From positions 1 through 34,127 of the forward strand of contig JAUXSN010000039.1 of NCBI GenBank assembly GCA_030679895.1: a DNA stretch of 34,127 nucleotides, given 5' to 3'. The notes under the pieces are model-generated. The model searched no databases, had not been told where the DNA came from, and saw only the letters and a program-made list of their open reading frames with translations. Shown here piece by piece: positions 7,466-14,587 of this stretch. The DNA is from Candidatus Moraniibacteriota bacterium. Its GTDB lineage: Bacteria; Patescibacteriota; Minisyncoccia; Moranbacterales; UBA11712. Made by a program: the position numbers and the translations under genes. The first letter of the stretch is position 1; every line of letters begins with the position of its first letter.

Positions 7466-8377
7466 GTGAATAAACAACTGACGAAAAAATTGGCTCCGGG
7501 ACACGCGACTTGCGCCGGATGCGGGATTCCGGCCATTGTGCGGACGGTTCTTGGCGCGACGGATGATCCGGTGGTTGTCGTGAACGCGACGGGATGCCTT
7601 GAGGTGACTTCAACACTTTATCCTTATTCGGCATGGAAAGTGCCGTGGATACACAATGCTTTTGAGAATGCGGCGGCCACGGCGGCCGGGGTTGATGGAG
7701 CAGTGAAGGCGCTGCGGAAGAAAAGCAAAATTCCTGCGGACAAGAAAATAAAAATCGTCGTTTTCGGCGGGGACGGGGGAACATATGACATTGGTCTTCA
7801 AAGTTTTTCCGGGGCGCTGGAACGAGGGCATGATTTTTTGTATGTTTGCTACGACAACGGAGCTTATATGAATACCGGCGGACAAAGAAGCGGAGCTACG
7901 CCGTATGGCGCGGATACGGAAACGACGCCGGCCGGAAAAAACAGCTTCGGGAAAAAAGAAAAAAGAAAGGACTTGATGTCGATTGTTATCGCGCATCATT
8001 TGAAATACGCGGCGCAAGCCAATGTCGCATATCTAACCGACCTAAAAATGAAAGCCAAAAAAGCTCTTGAAATGGAAGGTCCGCGGTTTTTGCTGGTGCT
8101 TCAGCCTTGCACGAATCTTTGGAAATATCCAACTTCGGAATATGTACGAATTGGAAAATTGGCAACGGAAACCAACTTTTGGCCGCTTTACGAATTTGAA
8201 AACGGAAAATACAAGATAAACTGGGCCACGGAAAATCCGAAACCGCTCGAAGAATTTCTGAAAACACAGGGGAGATTCAAGCATTTATTTAAGCCTGGAA
8301 ATGAAAAAGTGATCGAAGAAATGCAAAAAGCGGTGGATGAAGAGTGGAGAAGACTGGTAAATTTGGCGGAGATATAA
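7466..8377 (+). CDS. porB: Pyruvate:ferredoxin oxidoreductase, beta subunit
   Basis: GTG 7466 starts the 303-residue protein (MNKQLTKKLAPGHATCAGCG). The cluster-binding cysteines are in CAGCG, in the TGCLEV loop and near QPCTNLW, as expected for the [4Fe-4S] cluster of PorB. The thiamine-diphosphate site is clear: GGDGGTYDIGLQSFSGALER followed by YDNGAYMNTGGQRSG. This subunit holds the cofactor and the electron exit. It closes the por set after the inserted SemiSWEET gene and is followed by a ferredoxin gene, the probable electron acceptor. Confidence 0.92.
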   Translation: MNKQLTKKLAPGHATCAGCGIPAIVRTVLGATDDPVVVVNATGCLEVTSTLYPYSAWKVPWIHNAFENAAATAAGVDGAVKALRKKSKIPADKKIKIVVFGGDGGTYDIGLQSFSGALERGHDFLYVCYDNGAYMNTGGQRSGATPYGADTETTPAGKNSFGKKEKRKDLMSIVIAHHLKYAAQANVAYLTDLKMKAKKALEMEGPRFLLVLQPCTNLWKYPTSEYVRIGKLATETNFWPLYEFENGKYKINWATENPKPLEEFLKTQGRFKHLFKPGNEKVIEEMQKAVDEEWRRLVNLAEI

Positions 8378-8441
8378 ATCTTTGCTTAAAATCATTTCTG
8401 AAATAAATCTTGATTATATTCGTAATAATTAGTCGAAACAT

Positions 8442-8624
8442 ATGCCAAAACCTATAGTAAACGAAGATCTTTGCATCGGTTGCGGAACCTGCGAAGCGCT
8501 TTGCCCGAAAGTTTTCAAAATCGAAGACGACAAATCGCATGTAATCGCGGATGATTGCGGAGGTTGCGATTGTGCGGAAGTTGCCTCAAGCTGTCCGGTG
8601 AACGCGATTTCCATCGAAAATTAA
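8442..8624 (+). CDS. Single-cluster [4Fe-4S] ferredoxin
   Basis: This 60-residue protein has C11-x2-C14-x2-C17 and C51-P as likely ligands of one [4Fe-4S] cluster; C21 would be the usual non-ligand cysteine. Three further cysteines lie in CGGCDC (39, 42, 44) where related small ferredoxins keep at most one, for a disulfide with C21. Placed 64 bases after porB, it is the natural carrier of electrons released by pyruvate oxidation. No SD or promoter is obvious, so it may be read through from por. Confidence 0.88.
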   Translation: MPKPIVNEDLCIGCGTCEALCPKVFKIEDDKSHVIADDCGGCDCAEVASSCPVNAISIEN

Positions 8625-8656
8625 ATAAGACAAAATATTAATCATTAATCATAAAA

Positions 8657-8672
8657 CCTGCCTACTGGCAGG
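8657..8672 (+). repeat. Small CCTGCC/GGCAGG hairpin
   Basis: CCTGCC-TACT-GGCAGG forms a 6-bp stem in the spacer between the ferredoxin and htrA. There is no T-run, so it is more likely a REP-type remnant than a terminator. The spacer also has a tandem TTAATCA motif (8637-8652). Confidence 0.5.
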
Positions 8673-8714
8673 CGGGCACTGATCAATATTTGAGGATTTA
8701 GTGGCCAATTTATT

Positions 8715-10001
8715 ATGAACGAAATAAAAAACGAATCAGAACAAAAAGAAAACAAAGCTTGCTGTTCTGATTTTCTTCATCCTCATAAAAAGCTAATAGT
8801 AACAGTGGTATTGATTTCTTTTTTGCTCTCCTCTTTTTGTGGGGCTGTTTTCGGTTTTATGGCGGCCGGTATCGGGCAGGGGAAAATATTTTCCAAAATT
8901 ACCGGGCAGAAAAACGGCGAGCAGGGACAAAATACGACAAATGGCAGCAGCCGGACGACCAGTGTTCCCGATGAGGGGTCGGCGGTGATAAAAGCCGTTG
9001 ATAAAGCCTCGCCTTCAGTGGTAAGCATAATCATCAGTAAAGATGTCGCAAGGATGCAAAATTTCTTTTCCGATCCCTTTTTTGATCCTTTCGGTTCCGG
9101 AAATAATAATCAAAACAATCAGGGCGGAACCGAAAAACAGGAAATCGGCGGGGGATCGGGATTTATTGTTTCAGGTGATGGTTTGATTGCTACGAATAAA
9201 CATGTTGTTTCGGACCAAAGCGCCAGCTATACGGTAATGACCAATGATGGAAAAAAATATGATGCCAAGGTGCTGGCAATCGATCCGGTCAATGACGTCG
9301 CAATCCTCAAGATAGACGCTGCCAATTTGCCGGTTTTGGAGCTGGGCGATTCCGCGAATCTCAAAATTGGCCAGACTGTCATCGCCATCGGCAATTCATT
9401 GGGAGAGTTTAGAAACACCGTGAGCAAAGGGATAATTTCCGGACTTAAGCGGAATGTCATGGCCGGATCGGGATTGGGCGATTCAGAGAACCTTAGCGAA
9501 GTAATTCAAACGGACGCGGCTATCAATCCGGGGAACTCGGGCGGACCGCTGCTTGATATCAATGGAAAAGTGATCGGAGTAAACGTGGCCATGGCGCAAG
9601 GGGCGCAGAATGTGGGCTTTGCTTTGCCGATCGATATAATCAAAAAAGACATTGACAGCGTGAAGACCCAGGGAAAAATTGTTCAACCGTATATCGGAGT
9701 GCGCTATATGCCAGTGACTGCTAATTTGGCAAAACAAAATAATCTGCCTTACGAATACGGCGCGCTAGTTCTTCGCGGGCAAAAAATAACCGACTTTGCC
9801 GTTGTTCCGGGAAGTCCGGCCGACAAAGCGGGTATCGTGGAAAATGATATTATTCTTGAAATAAACGAAATAAAAATCGACGAAAATCATCAGTTCATCG
9901 ATCAAATTGCGAAATTCAGTGTCGGTGACACCGTCACTCTCAAAATTTGGCATAAGGGTGAGGAAAAAACGGCGCAAGTGAAGCTGGAAGAGCGAAAATA
10001 A
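8715..10001 (+). CDS. htrA: HtrA/DegP-type membrane-anchored serine protease
   Basis: The 428-residue protein has a cytoplasmic head with two cysteines, a membrane span at about 26-52, a flexible linker and a trypsin-like domain with the complete triad: H163 in TNKHVV, D194 in NDVAIL and S275 in GNSGGPLL. A single PDZ domain follows (about 325-425: IGVRYMPV, VVPGSPADKAGI, GDTVTLKI). HtrA proteins degrade or refold damaged exported proteins on the outer face of the membrane. A Phe-rich LA-like loop (MQNFFSDPFFDPFG) lies before the catalytic domain. The gene is followed by two small hairpins and a strong terminator. Confidence 0.93.
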   Translation: MNEIKNESEQKENKACCSDFLHPHKKLIVTVVLISFLLSSFCGAVFGFMAAGIGQGKIFSKITGQKNGEQGQNTTNGSSRTTSVPDEGSAVIKAVDKASPSVVSIIISKDVARMQNFFSDPFFDPFGSGNNNQNNQGGTEKQEIGGGSGFIVSGDGLIATNKHVVSDQSASYTVMTNDGKKYDAKVLAIDPVNDVAILKIDAANLPVLELGDSANLKIGQTVIAIGNSLGEFRNTVSKGIISGLKRNVMAGSGLGDSENLSEVIQTDAAINPGNSGGPLLDINGKVIGVNVAMAQGAQNVGFALPIDIIKKDIDSVKTQGKIVQPYIGVRYMPVTANLAKQNNLPYEYGALVLRGQKITDFAVVPGSPADKAGIVENDIILEINEIKIDENHQFIDQIAKFSVGDTVTLKIWHKGEEKTAQVKLEERK

Positions 10002-10006
10002 AATAG

Positions 10007-10038
10007 CCACCCTAACGGGTGGTTCCCCGCTAGGGGGA
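10007..10038 (+). repeat. Twin small hairpins after htrA
   Basis: CCACCC-TAAC-GGGTGG (10007-10022) is followed at once by TCCCC...GGGGA (10024-10038). Neither has a T-run. Together they look like a small REP-type repeat or a 3' RNA-protecting structure placed ahead of the true terminator. Confidence 0.5.
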
Positions 10039-10052
10039 TATTTAGCATAATT

Positions 10053-10084
10053 AAGCAAAATGGACTTGTCCGTTTTGCTTTTTT
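10053..10084 (+). terminator. Intrinsic terminator of htrA
   Basis: AAGCAAAA (10053-10060) pairs with TTTTGCTT (10073-10080); TGG/CCG extends the stem to 11 bp around a 6-base loop. A run of T residues follows to 10084. On the opposite strand the A-rich 5' side would also give T residues, so it may act both ways. Confidence 0.88.
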
Positions 10085-10111
10085 GTTATAAAACATATTT
10101 TTCTGTATAAT
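10083..10111 (+). promoter_or_regulatory. Promoter of the cation ATPase gene, predicting a leaderless mRNA
   Basis: TTGTTA (10083-10088), a 17-base spacer and TATAAT (10106-10111). The start codon ATG 10118 lies six bases beyond the -10 box, where transcription should begin, so the mRNA probably has no 5' leader. Confidence 0.65.
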
Positions 10112-10117
10112 TTAGGT

Positions 10118-12913
10118 ATGCCAAAACTAGTATACAATTTGAACGCGGAAGAAGTATTAAAAAAGTATTCAGCGATTTTGGATGGTCTTTCGGATGAAGA
10201 GGCGAAAAAGAGGTTGAGAGAATACGGGTCGAATAGGATTGAGAAAAAGATAGGCTGGCGATGGCTGAAATTGGTCGGCCATCAGTTCAATGACGCGCTG
10301 GTATGGATTCTTTTGGTGGCGGCTGTTTTGGCTTTCGCGTTCGGCGAAATGCGCGACGTGACGATAATTATGGTTATCGTTTTTTTGAACGCGATCATCG
10401 GCTTCACGCAGGAGTGGAAAGCGGAACGGATTATGGACCGGATCCAGAAATTGGCATCGGACAAGGCAACGGTCATACGATCCGGCCGAAAAAAAGAAAT
10501 TGACGCTTCGGAAATCGTGCCGGGGGACATAATCTTCATAACGTCAGGCGACAATGTTCCGGCGGACGGATATATTCTCGAAAGTTATAATCTCCACACC
10601 AACAGTTTTGTTTTCACAGGCGAATCAAAATCGGAGAAAAAAGGAGCCGGAATTGCCACCGAAGAAAATCTGTCGATCGCCGATATCGAAAATATGGTTT
10701 TCACGGGCGAGCAAGTGACGAGGGGGGAAGCAAAAGCGATTGTGACGGGGACGGGGATGAAAACGGAACTTGGAAAAATCGCCAAACTCGCGACGGAAGT
10801 GGCGGATGAACTCACGCCGCTTCAGAAAAAAATGCAGACTTTAGGAAGAGACGTTTCGGTTCTGGCGGTGGCGATCGCGGTACTGGTTCTCGTCGCGGGC
10901 GGATTTCAGCATCTTTCCTGGTATCAAAATTTTCTTTTTGCCTTCGCGGTGGCGGTTTCGGTCGTTCCGGAAGGCCTTCCGGCGGCGATGTCGGTGGCGC
11001 TTTCGCTTGGAATGCGGCGGCTGCTCAAAAACAACGTTCTGGTGAAAAAATTGATCGCGGTGGAAACCTTGGGCTCGGTGAATGTTATTTGCACGGACAA
11101 AACGGGAACGATCACGAAAAATGAATTGATGGTGACGAAAATCGTGTTGGATGAAAAGATCATCGAAGTTGAAGGGGAGGGATACGCGCCTCAAGGCGAT
11201 TTTCTGCTTGATGGAAAAATAGTTGATCCGAAATCGGTAAAAAATCTTGAATTGCTATTGAAAATAGGAGTTTTGTGCAATGACGCAAGTTTATTGCGGG
11301 AAAAAGAAAAATATAAAATAGTCGGCGATCCTACGGAAGGGGCTCTTGTTGTTGCGGCGAGGAAGTTCAGCAATAAGGAAATTTTTTTCGGGGCAGGGGA
11401 GAAGAAAATTGATGAAAATCCTTTTGAATCGGAAAGAATGATGATGAGCGTGATATATGAAAAATCAGAGGCCGAAGGAAAGAAAGACGTGTATTCATAT
11501 GTAAAAGGTTCGCCGGATGTCCTTCTGGGTCTCTCCCCTAAAAAGTTGACTGAAGAGGGGATAGTCCCCTTTTCCAAAGAAGAAAAAAAGAGAACAAAAG
11601 AAATATACGACAGAATGTCAGGTGAGGCGCTTCGGGTTTTGGCTTTCGCCTATCGTCCCGTTAGAAAAAATTTTTCTAACGGGATAAATCCCACCGATAC
11701 AAAAATTTTGACTGACGAATCCGAAAAAGATTTGATCTGGGTCGGGATGATGGCGATGATCGATCCACCGAGAACAGATGTCGCGAAAGCCATTGCAGAA
11801 TGCCAGCAGTCCGGGATAAAGGTGATTATGATTACGGGAGACTATGAAATCACCGGCAGAGCAATCGCGGAGAAAGTAGGGTTGATAACTCAAAGCGCAA
11901 AACTCAAAGCGCAAAACCAAAACTCAAAACAAAAAACTTGCGATGTTATAAATGGCAAGGAATTAGGTAGTTTAAGCGATAACGAGATAATCAAGAGAAT
12001 CAAGAATGGCGTTTCTGTCTTTGCTCGTATTACTCCCGAACAGAAACTTCGCATTGCCACAATTCTCAAAAAATCCGGGGCGGTGATTGCGATGACGGGA
12101 GACGGAGTGAATGACGCGCCGGCGCTGAAGCGTGCCGATATCGGCATCGCGATGGGAATCATCGGAACCGATGTTTCCAAGGAAGCTTCAGATATGATTT
12201 TGATGAACGATGACTTTGCTTCCATCGTGGCGGGGATTAAAGAGGGAAGAACGATATATCAAAATATTCGAAAATTCATTTATTATGTTTTTTCCTCGAA
12301 CTCCAGCGAATTTATGACGGTGATTTTTGGAGCGTTGCTTTTCATCCCGGCACCGATCACGGCGGTACAGATCCTGGCGATTGATCTTGGAACGGACGTT
12401 TTTCCATCGCTGGCTCTCGGGCTCGAACCGGCGGAACCCGGAGCGATGAAAAAAAGACCCTTCGATCCGAAAGAAAGGTTGATCGGTTCGTTTGGCTTTA
12501 GGCGTCTCGTTTATGTCGGCCTCATCATGGCCACAGGCGCCATTGCCGCTTTTCTTTGGTCAATGAAGCGGGGCGGATGGGATTTTGGAGAAAAAATTGA
12601 TTTCAACTCGGCCTTGTATATCAAATCAACGGCAGCGACTTTTGCTGTTCTTTCAATGACCCAGATGGCCAATCTCATTCAAACCAGAAGCGAAAAAATT
12701 TCCGCTTTAAAAATGAGATTTTTCAGCAACATATATCTTATCGGTTCCATTTTCATTTCGATATGCGTCCTTTTTTCTTTTATGTATATCCCCTTCTTCC
12801 AGAAAAATCTTCATATGGCGCCGATAGATTTTTGGGACTGGACGGCAGTTGTGGTGGCGTTTCTGGCAGTTTTCTTTTTTGAAGAAGCGAGAAAAGCGGA
12901 AAAGGCCGGATAA
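10118..12913 (+). CDS. P2-type cation-transporting ATPase
   Basis: The 931-residue protein has an N-terminal cation-ATPase domain (LSDEEAKKRLREYG), the actuator loop with TGES at 167-170, a fourth span with PEGLP at 284-288, the phosphorylated D327 in DKTGT, the nucleotide domain with GDPTEGAL, and MTGDGVNDAP at 659-668. The sixth span has AIDLGTDVFPSLALGLE, closer to the Na,K/H,K-type IDLGTD than to the NLVTDG of most calcium pumps, so the ion (Ca, Na or other) is open. Two repeats lie inside the gene in frame: a 29-bp palindrome coding PVRKNFSNGI (514-523) and a CAAAGCGCAAAAC stretch coding about residues 590-607. Both fall between conserved blocks. Confidence 0.92.
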   Translation: MPKLVYNLNAEEVLKKYSAILDGLSDEEAKKRLREYGSNRIEKKIGWRWLKLVGHQFNDALVWILLVAAVLAFAFGEMRDVTIIMVIVFLNAIIGFTQEWKAERIMDRIQKLASDKATVIRSGRKKEIDASEIVPGDIIFITSGDNVPADGYILESYNLHTNSFVFTGESKSEKKGAGIATEENLSIADIENMVFTGEQVTRGEAKAIVTGTGMKTELGKIAKLATEVADELTPLQKKMQTLGRDVSVLAVAIAVLVLVAGGFQHLSWYQNFLFAFAVAVSVVPEGLPAAMSVALSLGMRRLLKNNVLVKKLIAVETLGSVNVICTDKTGTITKNELMVTKIVLDEKIIEVEGEGYAPQGDFLLDGKIVDPKSVKNLELLLKIGVLCNDASLLREKEKYKIVGDPTEGALVVAARKFSNKEIFFGAGEKKIDENPFESERMMMSVIYEKSEAEGKKDVYSYVKGSPDVLLGLSPKKLTEEGIVPFSKEEKKRTKEIYDRMSGEALRVLAFAYRPVRKNFSNGINPTDTKILTDESEKDLIWVGMMAMIDPPRTDVAKAIAECQQSGIKVIMITGDYEITGRAIAEKVGLITQSAKLKAQNQNSKQKTCDVINGKELGSLSDNEIIKRIKNGVSVFARITPEQKLRIATILKKSGAVIAMTGDGVNDAPALKRADIGIAMGIIGTDVSKEASDMILMNDDFASIVAGIKEGRTIYQNIRKFIYYVFSSNSSEFMTVIFGALLFIPAPITAVQILAIDLGTDVFPSLALGLEPAEPGAMKKRPFDPKERLIGSFGFRRLVYVGLIMATGAIAAFLWSMKRGGWDFGEKIDFNSALYIKSTAATFAVLSMTQMANLIQTRSEKISALKMRFFSNIYLIGSIFISICVLFSFMYIPFFQKNLHMAPIDFWDWTAVVVAFLAVFFFEEARKAEKAG
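11656..11684 (+). repeat. 29-bp perfect palindrome inside the ATPase coding region
   Basis: Arms TCCCGTTAGAAAAA and TTTTTCTAACGGGA surround one central base. The stretch is read in frame as PVRKNFSNGI between the conserved LRVLAFAYR and DLIWVGMMAMIDPPR. The left arm matches the por leader repeat at 4909-4920. Confidence 0.85.
11887..11938 (+). repeat. CAAAGCGCAAAAC-type repeat inside the ATPase coding region
   Basis: Two tandem ACTCAAAGCGCAAAAC units followed by a CCAAAACTCAAAACAAAAAAC tail are read in frame as a Lys/Gln/Asn-rich peptide (SAKLKAQNQNSKQK) between KVGLI and the conserved INGKEL block. It matches the intergenic repeats at 5543, 21119 and 28202. Confidence 0.8.
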
Positions 12914-12946
12914 TTGGGTAAATAAGGGCAATTTAGGAAATCGGAA

Positions 12947-12976
12947 GTTGACTTTTCTTCCGCAAATATGATATAA
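12947..12976 (+). promoter_or_regulatory. Promoter of the 88-residue Cys-rich protein gene
   Basis: TTGACT (12947-12952), an 18-base spacer and TATAAA (12971-12976), about 40 bases before an SD (AGAGGTGG) and ATG 13022. Confidence 0.65.
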
Positions 12977-13021
12977 ATTCAGCAGATTGCAAGGCAAAAC
13001 GAGCGGAAAAAGAGGTGGTCA

Positions 13022-13288
13022 ATGAAACCAAAGACGGGAGTGTCGCAGGTACCTACTGGTAAGTTAAAAGATGTAGTGTTCCTTACTGTATTGCCCGACA
13101 GTTTTGAGCCTCACTGTTGCGGCAGATATGGTGAAGAAATACTATGTTGCGACTGCCAGAAAACCGGGGTAGAATTCTGCCCCGCAGACTATTATTCCGG
13201 CGATCCGGAAAATCCCTTCCTGCCCATGGAAGGAATTCCGGCTTTTGAAGTCCGAATCGCGCAGTGCGAGGGGGCTCTAAGAGTCTGA
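13022..13288 (+). CDS. Small Cys-rich protein of unknown function
   Basis: The 88-residue protein contains HCCGRYGEEILCCDCQKTGVEFCPA and one later cysteine. Clustered CC and CxxC-like pairs suggest metal binding, possibly a zinc ribbon, but no family is recognised. It has its own promoter (12947), an SD (AGAGGTG) and its own terminator (13310), so it is a single-gene unit. That sets it apart from the SD-less housekeeping genes around it. Confidence 0.65.
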   Translation: MKPKTGVSQVPTGKLKDVVFLTVLPDSFEPHCCGRYGEEILCCDCQKTGVEFCPADYYSGDPENPFLPMEGIPAFEVRIAQCEGALRV

Positions 13289-13309
13289 AGCTTATCAATA
13301 GTTGTACAC

Positions 13310-13339
13310 GGGCGGCCGGGAGGACGCCCTTTTCTTTTT
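13310..13339 (+). terminator. Intrinsic terminator of the Cys-rich gene
   Basis: GGGCG (13310-13314) pairs with CGCCC (13325-13329) around a 10-base loop and is followed by TTTTCTTTTT. Confidence 0.75.
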
Positions 13340-13346
13340 GCGGGAA

Positions 13347-13355
13347 TGGTATAAT
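13347..13355 (+). promoter_or_regulatory. Extended -10 promoter of ispG
   Basis: TGGTATAAT is a consensus extended -10 element. No good -35 is present. The predicted start near 13362 puts the whole hairpin element at 13373-13447 in the 5' leader of ispG. Confidence 0.6.
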
Positions 13356-13372
13356 ATTTATATGTGTTATCT

Positions 13373-13447
13373 TTTTTCCTAAAGCTAAGCTTTTTCCTTC
13401 CCCGACTATTCATCGGGGAATTCCTCAAAGCTTAGCTTTGGAAAAAA
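13373..13447 (+). repeat. 75-base hairpin repeat in the ispG leader (copy 1)
   Basis: Outer arms: CCTAAAGCTAAGCTTT on the left and AAAGCTTAGCTTTGG on the right. An inner hairpin CCCCGA/TCGGGG lies between them. A second copy at 14511-14586 has the same outer arms and the same AATTCCT, but a different inner stem that still pairs. The element ends two bases before the ispG start codon. Confidence 0.8.
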
Positions 13448-13449
13448 AT

Positions 13450-14505
13450 ATGATCAAGCGAAAAAAAACCAGAAAAATAAGAGTCGGCAATTTATTTATC
13501 GGCGGGGATGCGCCGGTGGCGGTGCAGTCGATGACAAACACGAAGACGAGTGATGTCGCGGGAACCGTAAGGCAAATAAAACAACTGGAAAAAGCCGGCT
13601 GTGAAATTATTCGAGTGGCGGTGCCGGATATGGAATCGGCAAAAGCCTTAGGAAAGATAAAGGAAAAAATTGGCATCCCCCTTGTGGCCGATATCCATTT
13701 TTCCCATCTCCTGGCGCTTGAAGCGATCAGTCAAGGAGTTGACAAACTTCGGATTAATCCGGGGAACATCGGTTCGGAAGAAAAGGTGAGACAAGTCGTG
13801 AACGCTTGCAAGAAGAAAAAAATTCCGATCCGAATCGGAATCAACGGAGGCTCGCTTGAAAAAGATATTCTCGCGAAATATAAAAAAAAAGTGACGGCGG
13901 CGGGAATGGTCGAGTCGGCGATGAGGCACATAAAAATTCTTGAGAAACTGAATTTCAAAGATATTATTATTTCGCTCAAAGCTTCTGACATTGAGCGAAC
14001 AGTTGAAAGTTATAAAATGCTCTCAAAAAAAATGAATTATCCTTTGCACCTTGGCATCACCGAAGCCGGAACAATGTTTCGGGGAACGATAATGTCGTCG
14101 ATTGGAATAGGGCATTTGCTTTATGAAGGTATAGGCGACACGATTCGGGTTTCGTTGACAGCTGATCCGGTCGAAGAGATGAAAGTGGCCTGGGGAATTT
14201 TGCAATCCCTTGGTTTGCGAAGGCGCGGAGTCACGGTGACGAGTTGTCCGACTTGCGGACGGACAAAAATCGATCTCATCAGCCTTGCGAAAAAAGTGGA
14301 AAAACTTGTTGAAGGAATTGATAAGAATATCCACGTGGCGGTGATGGGATGCGTGGTGAACGGTCCCGGTGAAGCGCGCGAGGCGGATCTGGCGGTCATC
14401 GGCGGTGAAGGCGCAGGCCTCATTTGCAAAAAAGGAGAAATCATCAAAAAAGTGGATGAAAAAAATTTGCTCAAGGAGTTTATGAAGGAGATTAAGAAAT
14501 TTTAA
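13450..14505 (+). CDS. ispG: 4-hydroxy-3-methylbut-2-en-1-yl diphosphate synthase
   Basis: ATG 13450 is the natural start (MIKRKKTRKIRVGN); a GTG far upstream would read through the terminator and repeat. The 351-residue protein has the TIM-barrel start GDAPVAVQSMTNT, IPLVADIHF, LRINPGNIG, and the cluster domain with CPTCGR (C266, C269) and MGCVVNGPGEA (C301, E308), the expected [4Fe-4S] ligands. IspG (GcpE) makes HMBPP, the penultimate step of the MEP isoprenoid pathway, with electrons usually from ferredoxin or flavodoxin. The ferredoxin at 8442 is a possible donor (inference). The stem-forming repeat directly before the ATG leaves no SD. Confidence 0.94.
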   Translation: MIKRKKTRKIRVGNLFIGGDAPVAVQSMTNTKTSDVAGTVRQIKQLEKAGCEIIRVAVPDMESAKALGKIKEKIGIPLVADIHFSHLLALEAISQGVDKLRINPGNIGSEEKVRQVVNACKKKKIPIRIGINGGSLEKDILAKYKKKVTAAGMVESAMRHIKILEKLNFKDIIISLKASDIERTVESYKMLSKKMNYPLHLGITEAGTMFRGTIMSSIGIGHLLYEGIGDTIRVSLTADPVEEMKVAWGILQSLGLRRRGVTVTSCPTCGRTKIDLISLAKKVEKLVEGIDKNIHVAVMGCVVNGPGEAREADLAVIGGEGAGLICKKGEIIKKVDEKNLLKEFMKEIKKF

Positions 14506-14510
14506 TTGTG

Positions 14511-14586
14511 TTTTCCCTAAAGCTAAGCTTTTTCCTTCCGGCAAACTAATTGCCAGAATTCCTCAAAGCTTAGCTTTGGAAAAAAT
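14511..14586 (+). repeat. 76-base hairpin repeat in front of polX (copy 2)
   Basis: The outer arms match copy 1 (13373-13447); the inner stem is GGCAA/TTGCC instead of CCCCGA/TCGGGG. It starts five bases after the ispG stop and ends one base before the polX start codon. Confidence 0.8.
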
Positions 14587-14587
14587 T

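Noticed and set aside
8639-8714. Terminator after the ferredoxin gene
   Set aside because: The only hairpin (CCTGCC/GGCAGG) is followed by GC-rich sequence, not T residues.
13264-13449. Long N-terminal extension of ispG from a GTG
   Set aside because: It would translate the upstream gene's terminator, the promoter and the repeat hairpin. IspG starts at MIKRKKTRKIRVGN.
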